A stretch of DNA of 64,000 bases. Source: Sphingosinicella sp942492965. Its GTDB lineage: Bacteria > Pseudomonadota > Alphaproteobacteria > Sphingomonadales > Sphingomonadaceae. The stretch covers positions 1,860,001 to 1,924,000 of the forward strand of contig OW818656.1 of NCBI GenBank assembly GCA_942492965.1. Reading direction: 5' to 3'. How positions within the stretch are numbered: position 1 is the stretch's first letter; every line of letters starts with the position of its first letter. Of the stretch, positions 35,142-44,016 are shown one piece after another. The translations under genes and the position numbers were made by a program. Under the pieces are notes generated by a model. The model made no database searches, was not told the origin of the DNA, and worked only from the letters and a program-made list of their open reading frames with translations.

Positions 35142-36514
35142 ACGACACCAACACCCAGCCGCTCGATGATTTCCTCGGCGCGCAGCCGGAAAAGCCGTGG
35201 CGCAAGTGGGCGATCTACGCGGGGCTCGCCGTCGCGGCGATCGTTCTCATCCTCGTCGTCCGCAGTCTCCTCTCCGACGATACGCCGCAATACGATACGC
35301 GGCCGGTCGAGCGCGGCGACCTCACTGTCACCGTCTCGGCGACGGGCAACCTGAAGCCGATCAATCAGGTCGATGTCGGCTCGGAGCAGTCGGGCCTCAT
35401 CACCAAGGTGTTCGTCGACGTGAACGACCGCGTCACGCGCGGCCAGCAGCTTGCCGAGCTCGATCCTTCGCGGCTCAAGGATACGGTGGCGCAGTCGCGC
35501 GCGCAGGTCGCGTCTGCCCAAGCCGGCATCGCGCAGGCGAAGGCGAGCGTCTCGCTTTCGAAAGCGACGCTCGATCGGCAGGAAGAGGTCTCCCGCCTGT
35601 CGGGCGGCCGCGTGCCCTCGAAGACCGAGCTGGACAGCGCCCGGGCGAGTTATAGCCAGTCCATCGCGGGTCTGCGCTCGGCAGAAGCGCAGCTTCTCGT
35701 CGCGCGCGCGCAGTTGTCGTCGGCGGAAACCAATCTTTCCAAGGCGCGTATCGTCTCGCCGGTCACCGGCGTCGTGCTTTCGCGCGATATCGAGCCCGGC
35801 CAGACCGTCGCCGCCTCGTTCAACGCGCCGGTGCTATTCACCATTGCCGAGGATCTGCGGCAGATGGAGGTCGAGGTCTCCGTCGACGAGGCGGACGTCG
35901 GCCAGGTGAAGGACGGCCAGAGCGCGAATTTCAGCGTCGATGCGTTCCCGGGCCGCAGCTTTCCCGCGAAGGTCACGCGCGTGAACGTTGGTTCGAACGC
36001 CAGTTCGAGCAGCAGCAGCAGCAGTTCGTCCTCGGCGTCGAGCAGCACGGCCACGGTCGTCGCATACACGGCGGTATTGAACGTCGACAACCGCGACGAG
36101 ACGCTCCGCCCGGGCATGACCGCGACGGCTGACATTGTCGCGAGCCGCGTGGAAAACGTGCTGCTCGTGCCGAACGCCGCGCTGCGTTTCAATCCCTCGA
36201 CGCAGTCGGGGGCGTCGCAGGGTGGCGGCATCACCAGCCAGCTGGTCATGCGCCCGCGCCGCGGCGGCAATGCGCAGAAGTCGGTAGGCTTCGGCGCGGG
36301 CAGCACGCAGACGGTCCATGTCGTCGGCGAAGATGGTCAGCCGAAATCGGTCGAGGTCGTCGTCGGCGACAGCGACGGCACCAACACCGCGATCCTGAGC
36401 GGCGACATCAAGAAAGGCATGAAGGTCATCGTCGGCCAGCTCGTCGCCGGGCAGGAAGCGCCGCCTGCGCGCGGCAGTGGGCGTTCGGCGGAAAAGGCCG
36501 GCAATGGCCGATGA
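35138..36514 (+). CDS. Periplasmic adaptor (MacA-like, HlyD family)
   Basis: A 458-aa membrane-fusion protein with an N-terminal transmembrane helix (about 25-42), half-lipoyl segments (QVDVGSEQSGLITKVFVDV and SPVTGVVLSRDIEPGQT) flanking an alpha-helical hairpin (about 110-205), a beta-barrel, and a membrane-proximal domain. A tract of about fifteen serines interrupted by one Ala (near residues 288-306) sits in the barrel domain, and a Gly/Arg-rich stretch follows near 360-385. The ATG at 35138 overlaps the previous stop; an ATG at 35126 is also in frame. It couples the outer-membrane factor to the ABC permease. Confidence 0.9.
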   Translation: MNDTNTQPLDDFLGAQPEKPWRKWAIYAGLAVAAIVLILVVRSLLSDDTPQYDTRPVERGDLTVTVSATGNLKPINQVDVGSEQSGLITKVFVDVNDRVTRGQQLAELDPSRLKDTVAQSRAQVASAQAGIAQAKASVSLSKATLDRQEEVSRLSGGRVPSKTELDSARASYSQSIAGLRSAEAQLLVARAQLSSAETNLSKARIVSPVTGVVLSRDIEPGQTVAASFNAPVLFTIAEDLRQMEVEVSVDEADVGQVKDGQSANFSVDAFPGRSFPAKVTRVNVGSNASSSSSSSSSSSASSSTATVVAYTAVLNVDNRDETLRPGMTATADIVASRVENVLLVPNAALRFNPSTQSGASQGGGITSQLVMRPRRGGNAQKSVGFGAGSTQTVHVVGEDGQPKSVEVVVGDSDGTNTAILSGDIKKGMKVIVGQLVAGQEAPPARGSGRSAEKAGNGR

Positions 36515-37211
36515 TCCGATCATCCGCCTGCGCGGGATCACCAAGACCTACGGCACCGGCGCGACCGCCTTTCAGGCGCTGAAAAGCATCGATCTCGATA
36601 TCACGCGCGGCGATTTCGTCGCGGTAATGGGCCCGTCGGGGTCGGGCAAGTCGACCGCGATGAACATCCTCGGCTGCCTCGATGTGCCGACGAGCGGTGA
36701 ATATCTGTTCCGCGGCCACCACGTCGAAACGTTGGACCGCGATCAGCGCGCGCTGCTGCGCCGCCGCTATTTCGGCTTCGTGTTTCAAGGCTTCAACCTG
36801 CTGTCGCGCACCACCGCGCTGGAAAACGTCGAGCTGCCGCTGCTCTACCGCGGCGAGGACCGGCGGGAGCGCTACGAACGCGGCATGGCGGCGCTCGACA
36901 AGGTGGGCCTCAAGCCGTGGTGGGACCACACGCCCGCCGAGTTATCGGGCGGCCAGCAGCAGCGCGTTGCGATCGCTCGCGCGATCGTCACGAGCCCCGA
37001 CGTGCTGCTCGCCGACGAACCCACGGGCAATCTCGATACCGAGCGCTCGATCGAGATCATGGAGCTTCTGACCGATTTGAACCGCAGCGGCATCACCGTC
37101 ATCATGGTCACGCACGAGCTCGAGATGGCGGCCTTCGCGCGCACCATCGTGCATTTCCGCGACGGCATCGTCGAGCGCATCGAGAACACGGGAAAGGTGG
37201 GAGCCAACTGA
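36504..37211 (+). CDS. ABC transporter ATP-binding protein (MacB-type)
   Basis: A 235-aa ATPase with Walker A GPSGSGKS (43-50), Q-loop FGFVFQGFNLLSRTTALENVELPLLYRG (region about 90-117), signature LSGGQQQRVAIARAI, Walker B VLLADEPTGNLDT and H-switch VTHELEMA. It drives the mechanotransmission cycle of the MacAB-like exporter. The ATG at 36504 overlaps the end of the adaptor gene by 11 bases, and its stop shares one base with the permease ATG (TGATG), so all four genes are translationally coupled. Confidence 0.92.
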   Translation: MADDPIIRLRGITKTYGTGATAFQALKSIDLDITRGDFVAVMGPSGSGKSTAMNILGCLDVPTSGEYLFRGHHVETLDRDQRALLRRRYFGFVFQGFNLLSRTTALENVELPLLYRGEDRRERYERGMAALDKVGLKPWWDHTPAELSGGQQQRVAIARAIVTSPDVLLADEPTGNLDTERSIEIMELLTDLNRSGITVIMVTHELEMAAFARTIVHFRDGIVERIENTGKVGAN

Positions 37212-38419
37212 TGCTCGGCACCACGGTAACGCTCGCCTTCCGCGCCATCATGCGCCACAAATTGCGCTCGTTCCTCACCACGCTCGGCATCATCATCGGC
37301 GTCGCCGCGGTCGTCACCATGACGACGCTCGGCAACGGAGCGACCGCCGCGGTGCGGGAGCAGATCGCAAGCCTCGGCGCGAACATCCTGCAGCTTCGCC
37401 CCGGTCAGGGTTTCGGCCGCGGCGGCGGCGGGCCGCGCCCGCCCGACTTCAAGCCCGAGGACGTCACGGCGATCGCAAGCCAGCTCACCGGCGTGCGCGC
37501 CGTCGCGCCGATGGCGCAGTCGTCGGGCACAGCGATCTACGAAGGCAACAACTGGAGCACGACCGTGAACGGCACCTCCGCCTCCTATTTCGAGGCGCAG
37601 CAATGGCCGCTCGCGGGCGGCCGCCTGTTCATGCCGGAGGAGGAGCAGGCGGGTAAGCCCGTCTGCATCATCGGCAACACGCTGAAGAACAACCTGTTCC
37701 GGCAGACCGATCCGCTCGGCAAACGCTTCCGTATCAGGGGCGTCTCCTGTCAGGTGATCGGCGTGCTCGGCACGCGCGGGCAGGGCGGTTTCGGCCAGGA
37801 TCAGGACGATGTCGTCGTCATGCCGATCAAGTTCGTGCAGCGGCGATTCACGGGCGACCGCGAGATCAGCCAGATCATGGTCGCGGTGGACGATGCCTAC
37901 GATACGCAGACCGTGCAGGCCTCGCTCGAAGACCTGATGCGCGAGCGCCGCAAGATCAAGCCGGGCGATCCCGACAACTTCAACGTCTTCGATACCAAGC
38001 AGATTTCGGACACGCTCACCGGCACCACCACGATCCTCACGCAGATCGTCGGCGCGGTCGCGGCGATCTCGCTGCTCGTCGGCGGCATCGGCATCATGAA
38101 CATCATGCTGGTGTCGGTAACGGAGCGCACGCGCGAGATCGGCATCCGCCTCGCCATCGGCGCGGTGGCGCGCGAGGTGCTGATGCAGTTCCTCGTCGAG
38201 GCCGTCGTGCTGTCGTGCCTCGGCGGGCTCATCGGCCTCGTCATCGCGCTGGTCGCCTCGATCGCGATCGCGCCCTTGATGCAGGTGCCCTTCATATTCG
38301 ACCTGAAGATCAATTTACTGGCCTTTATGTTCTCGGCGGCAATCGGCGTGGTCTTCGGCTATTTCCCGGCACGGCGCGCGGCGTCGCTCAACCCCATCGA
38401 CGCGCTCCGCCACGAATGA
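37211..38419 (+). CDS. ABC transporter permease (MacB/FtsX-type)
   Basis: A 402-aa permease with an N-terminal helix (about 17-40: LRSFLTTLGIIIGVAAVVTM), a periplasmic domain (about 45-270) and three C-terminal helices with GGIGIMNIMLVSVTERTREIGIRLAIGA and PARRAASLNPIDALRHE. This separate permease plus ATPase corresponds to a split MacB. Substrates of such systems include macrolides, lipopeptides and siderophores; here it is unknown. A Gly-rich stretch (GFGRGGGGPRPP) lies near residue 70. The stop overlaps the next gene's ATG. Confidence 0.92.
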   Translation: MLGTTVTLAFRAIMRHKLRSFLTTLGIIIGVAAVVTMTTLGNGATAAVREQIASLGANILQLRPGQGFGRGGGGPRPPDFKPEDVTAIASQLTGVRAVAPMAQSSGTAIYEGNNWSTTVNGTSASYFEAQQWPLAGGRLFMPEEEQAGKPVCIIGNTLKNNLFRQTDPLGKRFRIRGVSCQVIGVLGTRGQGGFGQDQDDVVVMPIKFVQRRFTGDREISQIMVAVDDAYDTQTVQASLEDLMRERRKIKPGDPDNFNVFDTKQISDTLTGTTTILTQIVGAVAAISLLVGGIGIMNIMLVSVTERTREIGIRLAIGAVAREVLMQFLVEAVVLSCLGGLIGLVIALVASIAIAPLMQVPFIFDLKINLLAFMFSAAIGVVFGYFPARRAASLNPIDALRHE

Positions 38420-39330
38420 CGCCGGCCCGTAGCGTCGAGCTTCGGGCTTACGCGATGCTTGTGCTTGTCATGCTGTTCTGGTCGGGGAACGCCATCGTCG
38501 GGCGCGCAGTGCGGGGCGATGTCCTGCCGTTCACGCTGGCCTTCGGGCGTTGGCTCGGCGCGTTTATTGTGCTCGCACCGTTTGCGCTGCGCCATGTCGC
38601 CGTGGATAGAGAGGTGCTGCTGCGGCACTGGCGCCCGGTGCTGTTCCTCGGTCTCGTCGGGGTCAGCGCGTTCAACGCGTTTATGTATTCGGGGCTTCGA
38701 TACACGACCGCGACCAACGGTCTCCTTTTGCAGGCCGCGATCCCGGCGCTCGTGCTCATCATCGATGCGCTTGCCTTCCGGGTGCGCGCCCCGGCGTGGC
38801 AGATCGTGGGCGTCGGGCTTTCGATCCTCGGCGTCGGCATCGTGCTGTTCCCGGATTTCGCCTCGGTGCTCAGCCTTCACTTCGGGCGCGGCGACGCGCT
38901 CGTTCTCGCGGGGGTGGTCGCGTGGGCGATCTACACCAGCCTTTTGCGTCTTCGCCCCGATGTGCACCCGCTGTCGTTTCTCGCCGTCACCTTCGCCATC
39001 GGGGTCGCTACGATGCTGCCGCTCGCGATGCTCGAATGGCGCCACGCGCCGGCGATCGATTGGCGGCCCGAGATCGTCGGCGCGTTCATTTATGTCGCAC
39101 TGTTCCCCTCGCTCGCCGCCTATTTCCTGTTCAACGCGGCGGTGGGCATGATCGGGGCCGCGAAGGCGGGGCAGTCGATCACGCTGATGCCTGTGTTCGG
39201 GGCGCTGCTTGCGGCGGCACTCCTCGGCGAGCCGCTCGGCCCGCGCTATTTCGCGGGCATGGCGCTCATCCTCTGCGGCATCGGCGTTTCGGTGTTCCTG
39301 GCGCGCGGGCCGAAACGCGGCCTGCACTGA
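38416..39330 (+). CDS. EamA/DMT-superfamily transporter
   Basis: A 304-aa inner-membrane protein with ten predicted helices in two EamA repeats. The first contains FWSGNAIVGRAVRGDVLPFTLAFGRW, and the second ends PVFGALLAAALLGEPLGPRYFAGMALILCGIGV. DMT transporters export amino acids or metabolites or take up drugs; the substrate is not evident. The ATG at 38416 overlaps the permease stop (ATGA), so it is the fifth gene of the exporter operon, although a functional link is not required. Confidence 0.88.
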   Translation: MTPARSVELRAYAMLVLVMLFWSGNAIVGRAVRGDVLPFTLAFGRWLGAFIVLAPFALRHVAVDREVLLRHWRPVLFLGLVGVSAFNAFMYSGLRYTTATNGLLLQAAIPALVLIIDALAFRVRAPAWQIVGVGLSILGVGIVLFPDFASVLSLHFGRGDALVLAGVVAWAIYTSLLRLRPDVHPLSFLAVTFAIGVATMLPLAMLEWRHAPAIDWRPEIVGAFIYVALFPSLAAYFLFNAAVGMIGAAKAGQSITLMPVFGALLAAALLGEPLGPRYFAGMALILCGIGVSVFLARGPKRGLH

Positions 39331-39333
39331 AGA

Positions 39334-40086
39334 TCATTCGCGGCGGCGGCGATATTCCGCAAGGCCGGTGGCAATCGGGCGCGTCAACCAGCCGCGCAGC
39401 TTGCCGAGCTTGTAGGCATGAACGCCGGGGTGGCAGAGCGGCAGCGGCCGTTCGAGCAGGCACCGTAGCGACGCCTCGCCGAAGCGTTGCACCGCCTCGG
39501 GAATCTCGCCGCGGAAATAGCCGATCAGATTCTGGCGATACCACGGCGCGATGCGCTCGTCGGTCCACAGCGCATAGCGCAGGAAATCGAACGGCCGGTA
39601 GCCGCGCGCGCGGAATTTTTCCGCCCAGTAATCGGGCCAGCGCTCGTTGACATGGCCGGTGCCGCCCTGGTGCGGCGCGGCGGCGGAAATCAGCAGCGTG
39701 TCCGAAAGCGAGGCCATCAGGTCCGCGAAGGCGTCGGCGCGTGTTTCATCGAGATGCTCGGCGACCTCGAACGACATGGCAAGGTCGAAACGCGCCTGCG
39801 GCAGCGGGGGGCGGAATGGCGTCGGCGCGCTGCCGAGGTCGAAGCGCACGAAGTCGCTTTCGGCGATCCGCAGGCTTTTCGCGGGCACCCATGGACCGTC
39901 GAGGCCGATCGCCGTCTCCACACCCTCGGCGCGGAAGCCGTTCAGCCAGATGCCGTCGCCGCAGCCGATATCGACCACCGACGACGGGCCGATCAGATCG
40001 ACGACAAGTGGCACCAGCGCCTGCGCGGAGCGGGCGGCGCGATCGGCGCGGCGCGTGTAGAACTGCTTCGAATATTCGTGCTTCAT
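39334..40086 (-). CDS. SAM-dependent methyltransferase (class I)
   Basis: A 250-aa methyltransferase with SAM motif I VVDIGCGDGIWL (37-48), the acidic loop residue in AIGLDGPWV, and motif post-I FDLAMSFEVAEHLDE. It contains HQGGTGHVNERWPDYWAEKF, often seen in methyltransferases of polysaccharide clusters. The start ATG 40086 overlaps the glycosyltransferase stop (ATGA). With that glycosyltransferase it may modify a cell-surface glycan, but no further polysaccharide genes are present. The acceptor is unknown. Confidence 0.85.
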   Translation of the reverse strand: MKHEYSKQFYTRRADRAARSAQALVPLVVDLIGPSSVVDIGCGDGIWLNGFRAEGVETAIGLDGPWVPAKSLRIAESDFVRFDLGSAPTPFRPPLPQARFDLAMSFEVAEHLDETRADAFADLMASLSDTLLISAAAPHQGGTGHVNERWPDYWAEKFRARGYRPFDFLRYALWTDERIAPWYRQNLIGYFRGEIPEAVQRFGEASLRCLLERPLPLCHPGVHAYKLGKLRGWLTRPIATGLAEYRRRRE

Positions 40087-41327
40087 TGCACTGTCTCCCG
40101 AACGGCCGCGTGCAGGTACGCGGCGTATCCATCCATCATCGCGCGCAGGCTGAAATCGGCGGCGCGCGCCCGGCACGCGGCGTCGCCGCGCGGGCCTGCG
40201 AGGCGCGCCAGCATCGCGCGGGCCATCGCGGCGGCGTCGCCCACGGGCACCAGCCTGCCGCAGCCTTCGGTCAGCACCTCGCGCACACCGGTGGGGCAGG
40301 CGGTGGCGACGACCGGCGTGCCGCAGGCGAGCGCTTCGATCAGCACATTGCTCGCGCCTTCCCAGCGCGACGAGAGCACCGAAAGCGTCGCGCGCGCGAC
40401 GAAGGCGTGCGGGTTCGCCTGATAGCCGCCGAGCCACAGGTCGCTGCCGATGCCGAGCGCTTCCGCAAGCGCCGCGAGCCGCGCGCGTTCGGCGGCGGGG
40501 CCGTCGCCGAGGATGACGAGCCGCGTCGGGCGCACTTGCCGTGCGGCGGCGAAGGCGCGGATCAGCGTGGCGAAATCCTTCTGCGGGCTCAGCCGGCCGA
40601 CCGCGATCACCACCGGCGGCGTGCCGACCGCGAACCACGGGTGATCGACGGGCGCCTGCGCATCCCGCACGATTGCGTCGATATCGACACCGTTCGGGAT
40701 CACGGCCAGCCGCGCGGGCGAAACGCCCTGAGATTGCAGATCGTCTCCCAGCTCGCGCGACACGGCGATCACGCTGTCCATCATGCCGTACTGCGCGCGT
40801 TCGAGCGCGGCGGCGCTTCGCCGGATCAGCCCCGCTGCAAGCCCCGCGCGCTTCGGCGGCGTCGCTGCGGCGAGCGCGTTGCTCGCGCGCGCCACCAGCC
40901 GCGTCCCGGAAGCGCCGGACAGGCGGTGCGCGGCGCAGGCGAAGGCGTGGATGTGATTCCCCGAGGAAAACAGCACGGCAGGCCGAAGCCGCCGAATCGC
41001 CGCGGCGAGCGCCGGGACCGTCAGGAGACTGTCGGCAACGCGTGAGAGGCGCGGCGGGCCTTCGGCGATCACGCGCACGGGCAGGCCGCCCGTATCCTCG
41101 GCGAAGGCGCCGCTGCGGCGCACCACCCACAGTTCGGCGGCAAGCCCCGATGCGGCGGCGGCTCCGGCGATCCTGATCGCATTGCGAACGACGCCGCTTG
41201 CGCGCAGGTCATAGACGAGGATTGCCGCCTGGATCGCCGCCGTGCTGCGGCGAACCGGGGCATCGGGCGTGCGCAGCGGACGCCAGGTGTCGGGCTCCAC
41301 GCGGCGAAGGGTGCTGGCGCTCTGCAT
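40083..41327 (-). CDS. Glycosyltransferase, GT4 (GT-B fold)
   Basis: A 414-aa retaining glycosyltransferase. The N-terminal acceptor domain has DLRASGVVRNAIRIAGAAA. The C-terminal donor domain has AVGRLSPQKDFATLIRAFA, VILGDGPAAERARL, GYQANPHAFVARA and SSRWEGASNVLIEALACGTPVVAT with the EX7E pair. The donor sugar cannot be predicted. The ATG at 41327 is placed 2 bases after a perfect hairpin (41330-41354) whose arm contains the ribosome-binding GGAG, so translation may be structure-controlled. It is coupled to the methyltransferase downstream. Confidence 0.9.
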   Translation of the reverse strand: MQSASTLRRVEPDTWRPLRTPDAPVRRSTAAIQAAILVYDLRASGVVRNAIRIAGAAAASGLAAELWVVRRSGAFAEDTGGLPVRVIAEGPPRLSRVADSLLTVPALAAAIRRLRPAVLFSSGNHIHAFACAAHRLSGASGTRLVARASNALAAATPPKRAGLAAGLIRRSAAALERAQYGMMDSVIAVSRELGDDLQSQGVSPARLAVIPNGVDIDAIVRDAQAPVDHPWFAVGTPPVVIAVGRLSPQKDFATLIRAFAAARQVRPTRLVILGDGPAAERARLAALAEALGIGSDLWLGGYQANPHAFVARATLSVLSSRWEGASNVLIEALACGTPVVATACPTGVREVLTEGCGRLVPVGDAAAMARAMLARLAGPRGDAACRARAADFSLRAMMDGYAAYLHAAVRETVQ

Positions 41328-41329
41328 AA

Positions 41330-41354
41330 GGGTCTCCGAAAGCTACGGAGACCC
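41330..41354 (-). promoter_or_regulatory. Perfect hairpin covering the glycosyltransferase ribosome-binding site
   Basis: On the minus strand GGGTCTCCG and CGGAGACCC form a 9-bp perfect stem around the loop TAGCTTT, ending two bases before the start codon. The only good Shine-Dalgarno sequence (GGAG) is within the 3' arm, paired to CTCC. It may repress translation, or it may be a T-poor terminator of the preceding two-component operon. Confidence 0.55.
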
Positions 41355-41434
41355 CCTGCGCGGCGGGGATGGCGGCCACGTTGGCCGAAGATTTGGATGT
41401 GTCCATGTTGCGGCGGCGCGGGCGCCGCGCGCGT

Positions 41435-42826
41435 TCAGTTGGCGATGGGCAGCCGCAGTGTGGCTGCGAGGCCGGGGCTCCTGTTCCGGAAGCCAAGCTC
41501 GGCATGGTGGCAGCGCGCCACGGCCTCCACGAGCGCGAGGCCAAGGCCTTGCCCGGCGGCGGCGGCCTGCGCGGGCGCGCGAAAGAAGCGCTCGGTGATG
41601 CGCGGCAGGTCGGCGGCGTCGACGCCCGGCCCGTCGTCCGTCACGTCGATCCGCGCGCTCGCTGTCTCGCGGGCCAGCGCGACGCGCACGGTGCCGCCCG
41701 GCGGCGTGTATTTCACGGCATTGTCGATCAGGTTCGTCACCGCCTGGAACAGAAGGTCGCGGTCGCCGCGCACGCGGATGCCCGGCGCGATGTCGGTTGC
41801 GAGGTGCAGCGCACCCGCTTCGGCGGCGGGGGCATAAAGTTCGGCGGCGTCGCTGACGAGCGCCGAAAGGTTGACGCTCTCCGCCGCAAGCGTGTGACGC
41901 CCGGCCTCGATGCGCGCGATACGCAGCAGCGCATCGAACGTCGATTGCAGGCGTGCGGCGCTCTCGTTCGCCTGCGCGATCAGCACTTCCCGGGTCGCGG
42001 CATCGTCTGCGCTGTCCAGCTCCTCCAGATCCGCGCGGATGCGTGCAAGCGGCGTGCGGAGTTCGTGCGCGATACTGTCCGAAACCCGCGCCACCGACTG
42101 GATCAGGTTCTCGATCCGGTCCAGCATCGCGTTCAGCGTTTCGGCGAGGTGATCGAAGTCGTCGCCCGTGCCGCGAAGCGCCACGCGTCCGGTGAGGTCG
42201 CCCGCCATCACGCGCTCCGCCGTTCCCGCGATGGCATCGATGCGGCGGCCGACCGCGCGGCTCGTCAGCACGCCGCCGATGAGCCCCAGCGCCAGCGCCA
42301 CGGCGGTGCCCCAGCCGATCGCCTGCCCGATCAGCTCCTCGCGTTCGTCGACATCCTCGGTGTCGCGGGCAATCAGCAGGCGGGTGCCGTCGGGGAAGCG
42401 CTGCTCATAGGTGTAGGCCTCGTTTTCCCGCGCGACGCCGCCGTCGAAGGTTTCGAACTCGAAGCGGAACCACGGGCTTTGGACGAGCGGCGGCGGCGCG
42501 GGCATGTTGGCCGTGATCCATTCGCCGTCGGGCGCGACGAGGGCATGAAAGGCCCGCCGTCTGGAGGGGCTCTCCCGGCGAACGTCGAGCGCATCGACGA
42601 GCGCATCGATGCCATGCTTTTCGTGGAGAGCGGAGAGCGTGCGCACCTCGGCAAGAACGGTTGCCCGCACCTCGGCAAGCGGCGCGGTCACGAAAATCCG
42701 CCACGCGATCGCTCCCATCGCCGCGTAGGACACCACGAACCACGCGCTGTAGGCGAGCGCGAGGCGGAACGTCATGCCGCGCGTGAAGCGAAGGGCCGGG
42801 TGCTGCATCGGCAGGCGCTGTATCAC
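41435..42826 (-). CDS. Sensor histidine kinase
   Basis: A 463-aa membrane kinase: TM1 (about 20-46), a periplasmic sensor region (about 47-165), TM2 (166-188), HAMP (189-243), HisKA with IAHELRTPLARI (phospho-acceptor H254) and HATPase with NLIDNAVKYTPPGG, DDGPGVD and GQGLGLALVEAVA. The frame starts at GTG 42826 overlapping the response-regulator stop (GTGA); the ATG six codons in is an alternative. Its signal is unknown; the periplasmic domain has no recognised fold. It phosphorylates the adjacent OmpR-type regulator. Confidence 0.92.
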   Translation of the reverse strand: MIQRLPMQHPALRFTRGMTFRLALAYSAWFVVSYAAMGAIAWRIFVTAPLAEVRATVLAEVRTLSALHEKHGIDALVDALDVRRESPSRRRAFHALVAPDGEWITANMPAPPPLVQSPWFRFEFETFDGGVARENEAYTYEQRFPDGTRLLIARDTEDVDEREELIGQAIGWGTAVALALGLIGGVLTSRAVGRRIDAIAGTAERVMAGDLTGRVALRGTGDDFDHLAETLNAMLDRIENLIQSVARVSDSIAHELRTPLARIRADLEELDSADDAATREVLIAQANESAARLQSTFDALLRIARIEAGRHTLAAESVNLSALVSDAAELYAPAAEAGALHLATDIAPGIRVRGDRDLLFQAVTNLIDNAVKYTPPGGTVRVALARETASARIDVTDDGPGVDAADLPRITERFFRAPAQAAAAGQGLGLALVEAVARCHHAELGFRNRSPGLAATLRLPIAN

Positions 42827-43500
42827 TGGGGCCGCCGCAGGCTGTAACCAGCGCCGCGCACGGTTTCGATCAGCGGCACGTCGAAGCCCTTGTCGATCTT
42901 CTGGCGCAGGTGGCTCACATGCTGGTCGACGATGTTGGTCTGCGGATCGAAATTATAGTCCCACACGGCTTCCAGGATCATGGTGCGGGTCAGCACGTGC
43001 CCGGCGTGCCGCGCCATGTATTCGAGCAGGCGGAACTCGAGCGTGCTGAGCGGGATGCGCCTGCCGCCGCGCGCCACGGTGCGCGCGAGAAGATCGATTT
43101 CAAGGTCGGCGACGACAAGCGTCGATTTCGAAGGCGCCGCGGCGGGCCGCCGCCCGAGCGCATCGATCCGCGCGAGCAGTTCCGACATCGCGAACGGCTT
43201 CGTCAGATAATCGTCCGATCCGGCGCGAAGCCCCCGCACGCGCTCGTCCACCTCGCCGAGCGCGGAGAGGATGATCACCGGCGTTCGGTTTCCCGCCGCG
43301 CGCATCGTCTGCAGGATGGTGAGCCCGTCGACGCCGGGCAGCATCCGGTCGAGGATGACGACGTCATAGGCTTCGCCCGCCACGCGGTAGAGCCCCTCGC
43401 GCCCGTCGGCGATATGTTCGGCGATGTGGCCCGCTTCGCCGAGGCCCTTCACCACATAGGCGGCGACGCGTTCATCGTCTTCGATCAACAGGATACGCAT
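42823..43500 (-). CDS. OmpR/PhoB-family response regulator
   Basis: A 225-aa regulator. The receiver domain has the acidic pair (E7, D8), phospho-acceptor D51 in VVILDRMLPGVDG and the Lys in YLTKPF near residue 100. The C-terminal winged helix (about 128-222) contains LSTLEFRLLEYMARHAGHVLTR and ETVRGAGYSLR. I start at the ATG at 43500; a TTG four codons upstream is open but lacks support. It is operonic with the kinase and divergent from an Rrf2 gene, with 84 bases between. Targets are unknown; the adjacent glycosyltransferase operon is a candidate. Confidence 0.92.
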   Translation of the reverse strand: MRILLIEDDERVAAYVVKGLGEAGHIAEHIADGREGLYRVAGEAYDVVILDRMLPGVDGLTILQTMRAAGNRTPVIILSALGEVDERVRGLRAGSDDYLTKPFAMSELLARIDALGRRPAAAPSKSTLVVADLEIDLLARTVARGGRRIPLSTLEFRLLEYMARHAGHVLTRTMILEAVWDYNFDPQTNIVDQHVSHLRQKIDKGFDVPLIETVRGAGYSLRRPQ

Positions 43501-43584
43501 GGGCGCCAACAAGACGCACGCAGCAAGCGCATGTCAATTCTCGTCTGCCCTTGCATTGCCGCATTGCACCGTCATAGGAGGAAT

Positions 43585-44016
43585 ATGCTTTCTCAACGGA
43601 CGCGGTATACAATTCGCGCGCTCCAGCACCTTGCCGACCATTACGGCGAGGGGCCGATCCGTCTTTTCGACATCGCCGAGGCGCAGAACATCCCGAAAAA
43701 GTTCCTGACCGTGATCCTGTCGGAGTTCGCCCGGCTCGGGATCGTCGGCACCAAACGGGGCCCGGACGGAGGCTACTGGCTCGCGGTGCCGCCCGTCGAC
43801 GTGCGCTACGGCGATATCGTGCGGCTGACGCGCGGTTCGCTCGCGCTCGTGCCCTGCGCCAGCCGTTTCGACTACAAGCCCTGCGAGAACTGCGTCACCG
43901 AAACGGAATGCCGCCTGCACCGCCTGATGGTGATGGTGCGCGACGAGACGGCGCGTGTCCTCGATACGGTTACGCTCGCCGATCCGATCCCGCTGCCGGA
44001 GCCCGAGCCGCTTTGA
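43585..44016 (+). CDS. Rrf2-family transcriptional regulator
   Basis: A 143-aa winged-helix regulator. The N-terminal helix-turn-helix contains RYTIRALQHLADHY and the wing KRGPDGGYWLA. Four cysteines follow the DNA-binding domain: C91, C100, C103 and C109 (in PCENCVTETEC), resembling the Fe-S or redox-sensing cluster of IscR/NsrR-like members. The start is very clear: TAGGAGG lies just before ATG 43585. It converges on the DUF2783 gene with a 47-base overlap at the 3' ends. It may sense redox or iron-sulfur status; its targets are not evident. Confidence 0.87.
   Translation: MLSQRTRYTIRALQHLADHYGEGPIRLFDIAEAQNIPKKFLTVILSEFARLGIVGTKRGPDGGYWLAVPPVDVRYGDIVRLTRGSLALVPCASRFDYKPCENCVTETECRLHRLMVMVRDETARVLDTVTLADPIPLPEPEPL

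Noticed and set aside
36005..36050. AGC-repeat microsatellite
   Set aside because: The repeat is short and the serine codons are mixed, so it is better described as a poly-Ser protein feature than a DNA repeat element.
39334..41130. A 598-codon minus-strand frame suggesting a large fusion with the methyltransferase
   Set aside because: The upstream part lies over the glycosyltransferase in another frame and reads as Arg-rich shadow. The methyltransferase begins at ATG 40086.
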